Shown: positions 5,312 to 5,336 of the stretch, piece after piece
How positions within the stretch are numbered: the first letter of the stretch is position 1
Layout of the letters: each line of letters starts with the position of its first letter
NCBI GenBank assembly: GCA_905214265.1
Contig: CAJMLQ010000168.1
Span: 1-5,336, forward strand
Origin: an uncultured bacterium
GTDB lineage: Bacteria; Bacillota; Clostridia; Oscillospirales; Ruminococcaceae
DNA: 5,336 nucleotides
Direction of reading: 5' to 3'
The notes under the pieces: model-generated
What the model saw: the letters and a program-made list of their open reading frames with translations, nothing else
Database searches by the model: none
What the model was told of the DNA's origin: nothing
Position numbers and translations under genes: made by a program

Positions 5312-5336
5312 TTGACATTTGTATTGCTTTGTATTA
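5312..5336 (+). promoter_or_regulatory. Rightward promoter, cut by window edge, with tandem operator elements D and E in its spacer
   Basis: Perfect plus-strand TTGACA (5312-5317) is followed by TTTGTATTG (5318-5326) and CTTTGTATTA (5327-5336). With a 17-bp spacer the -10 box would begin at 5335 with TA, the last two bases of the window. The promoter points away from the regulator, so a divergent gene to the right is expected. Operators inside the spacer would block RNA polymerase, implying co-regulation with the leftward operon. The -10 box itself is not visible. Confidence 0.6.

Noticed and set aside
3897..5336. Catabolite-control (cre) site in the promoter regions
   Set aside because: I looked for the TGNAANCGNTNNCA-type pattern and found only poor partial matches, for example near 5274-5287, lacking the central CG.
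1..5336. Mobile element, CRISPR array, tRNA or rRNA
   Set aside because: No transposase, terminal inverted repeats, regular spaced repeats or RNA-gene landmarks were seen.

Overview
The window looks like a piece of a Bacillota (Firmicutes) genome, most plausibly a gut-type anaerobe of the Oscillospirales/Clostridia. This rests on roughly 50-55% GC coding DNA, strong AGGAG ribosome sites, AT-rich promoters with textbook sigma-A boxes, and a DcuA/DcuB-family carrier, which is typical of anaerobes. The species cannot be fixed from the sequence.

Layout: all five genes lie on the minus strand. Read in the direction of transcription (right to left) they are: a GntR/HutC-family regulator with a UTRA ligand-binding domain (4339-5052), closed by its own hairpin terminator (4245-4284); then a strong promoter (TTGACA, 17 bp, TATTAT at 4094-4122), a leader of about 190 nt, and a four-gene operon. 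The operon encodes a DcuA/DcuB-type C4-dicarboxylate transporter (2574-3896), two paralogous FrlC-like sugar epimerase/isomerases of the xylose-isomerase-like TIM-barrel superfamily (1672-2481 and 790-1605; about 54% identical by hand count, no gaps), and a BtpA/SgcQ-family TIM-barrel protein (1-760, running off the left edge). Hairpins without T-tracts sit in two of the intercistronic gaps.

A short element, CTTTGTATTA or close variants, recurs at three promoters: twice at the transporter operon start, once (inverted) at the regulator start, and twice in tandem in the spacer of a rightward TTGACA promoter cut by the right edge. This looks like the regulator's operator family. It implies that the regulon continues to the right of the window with a divergent transcript.

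Working model (inference): a ligand-responsive local regulator controls uptake of an anionic substrate by the Dcu-type carrier, followed by two metal-dependent epimerisation/isomerisation steps and a BtpA-family step. The set resembles parts of the fructoselysine (frl) and sgc systems but has a dicarboxylate-type carrier. No kinase, deglycase or other committed catabolic enzyme is in view, so the substrate is unknown. No tRNA, rRNA, CRISPR, insertion sequence or phage feature was seen.
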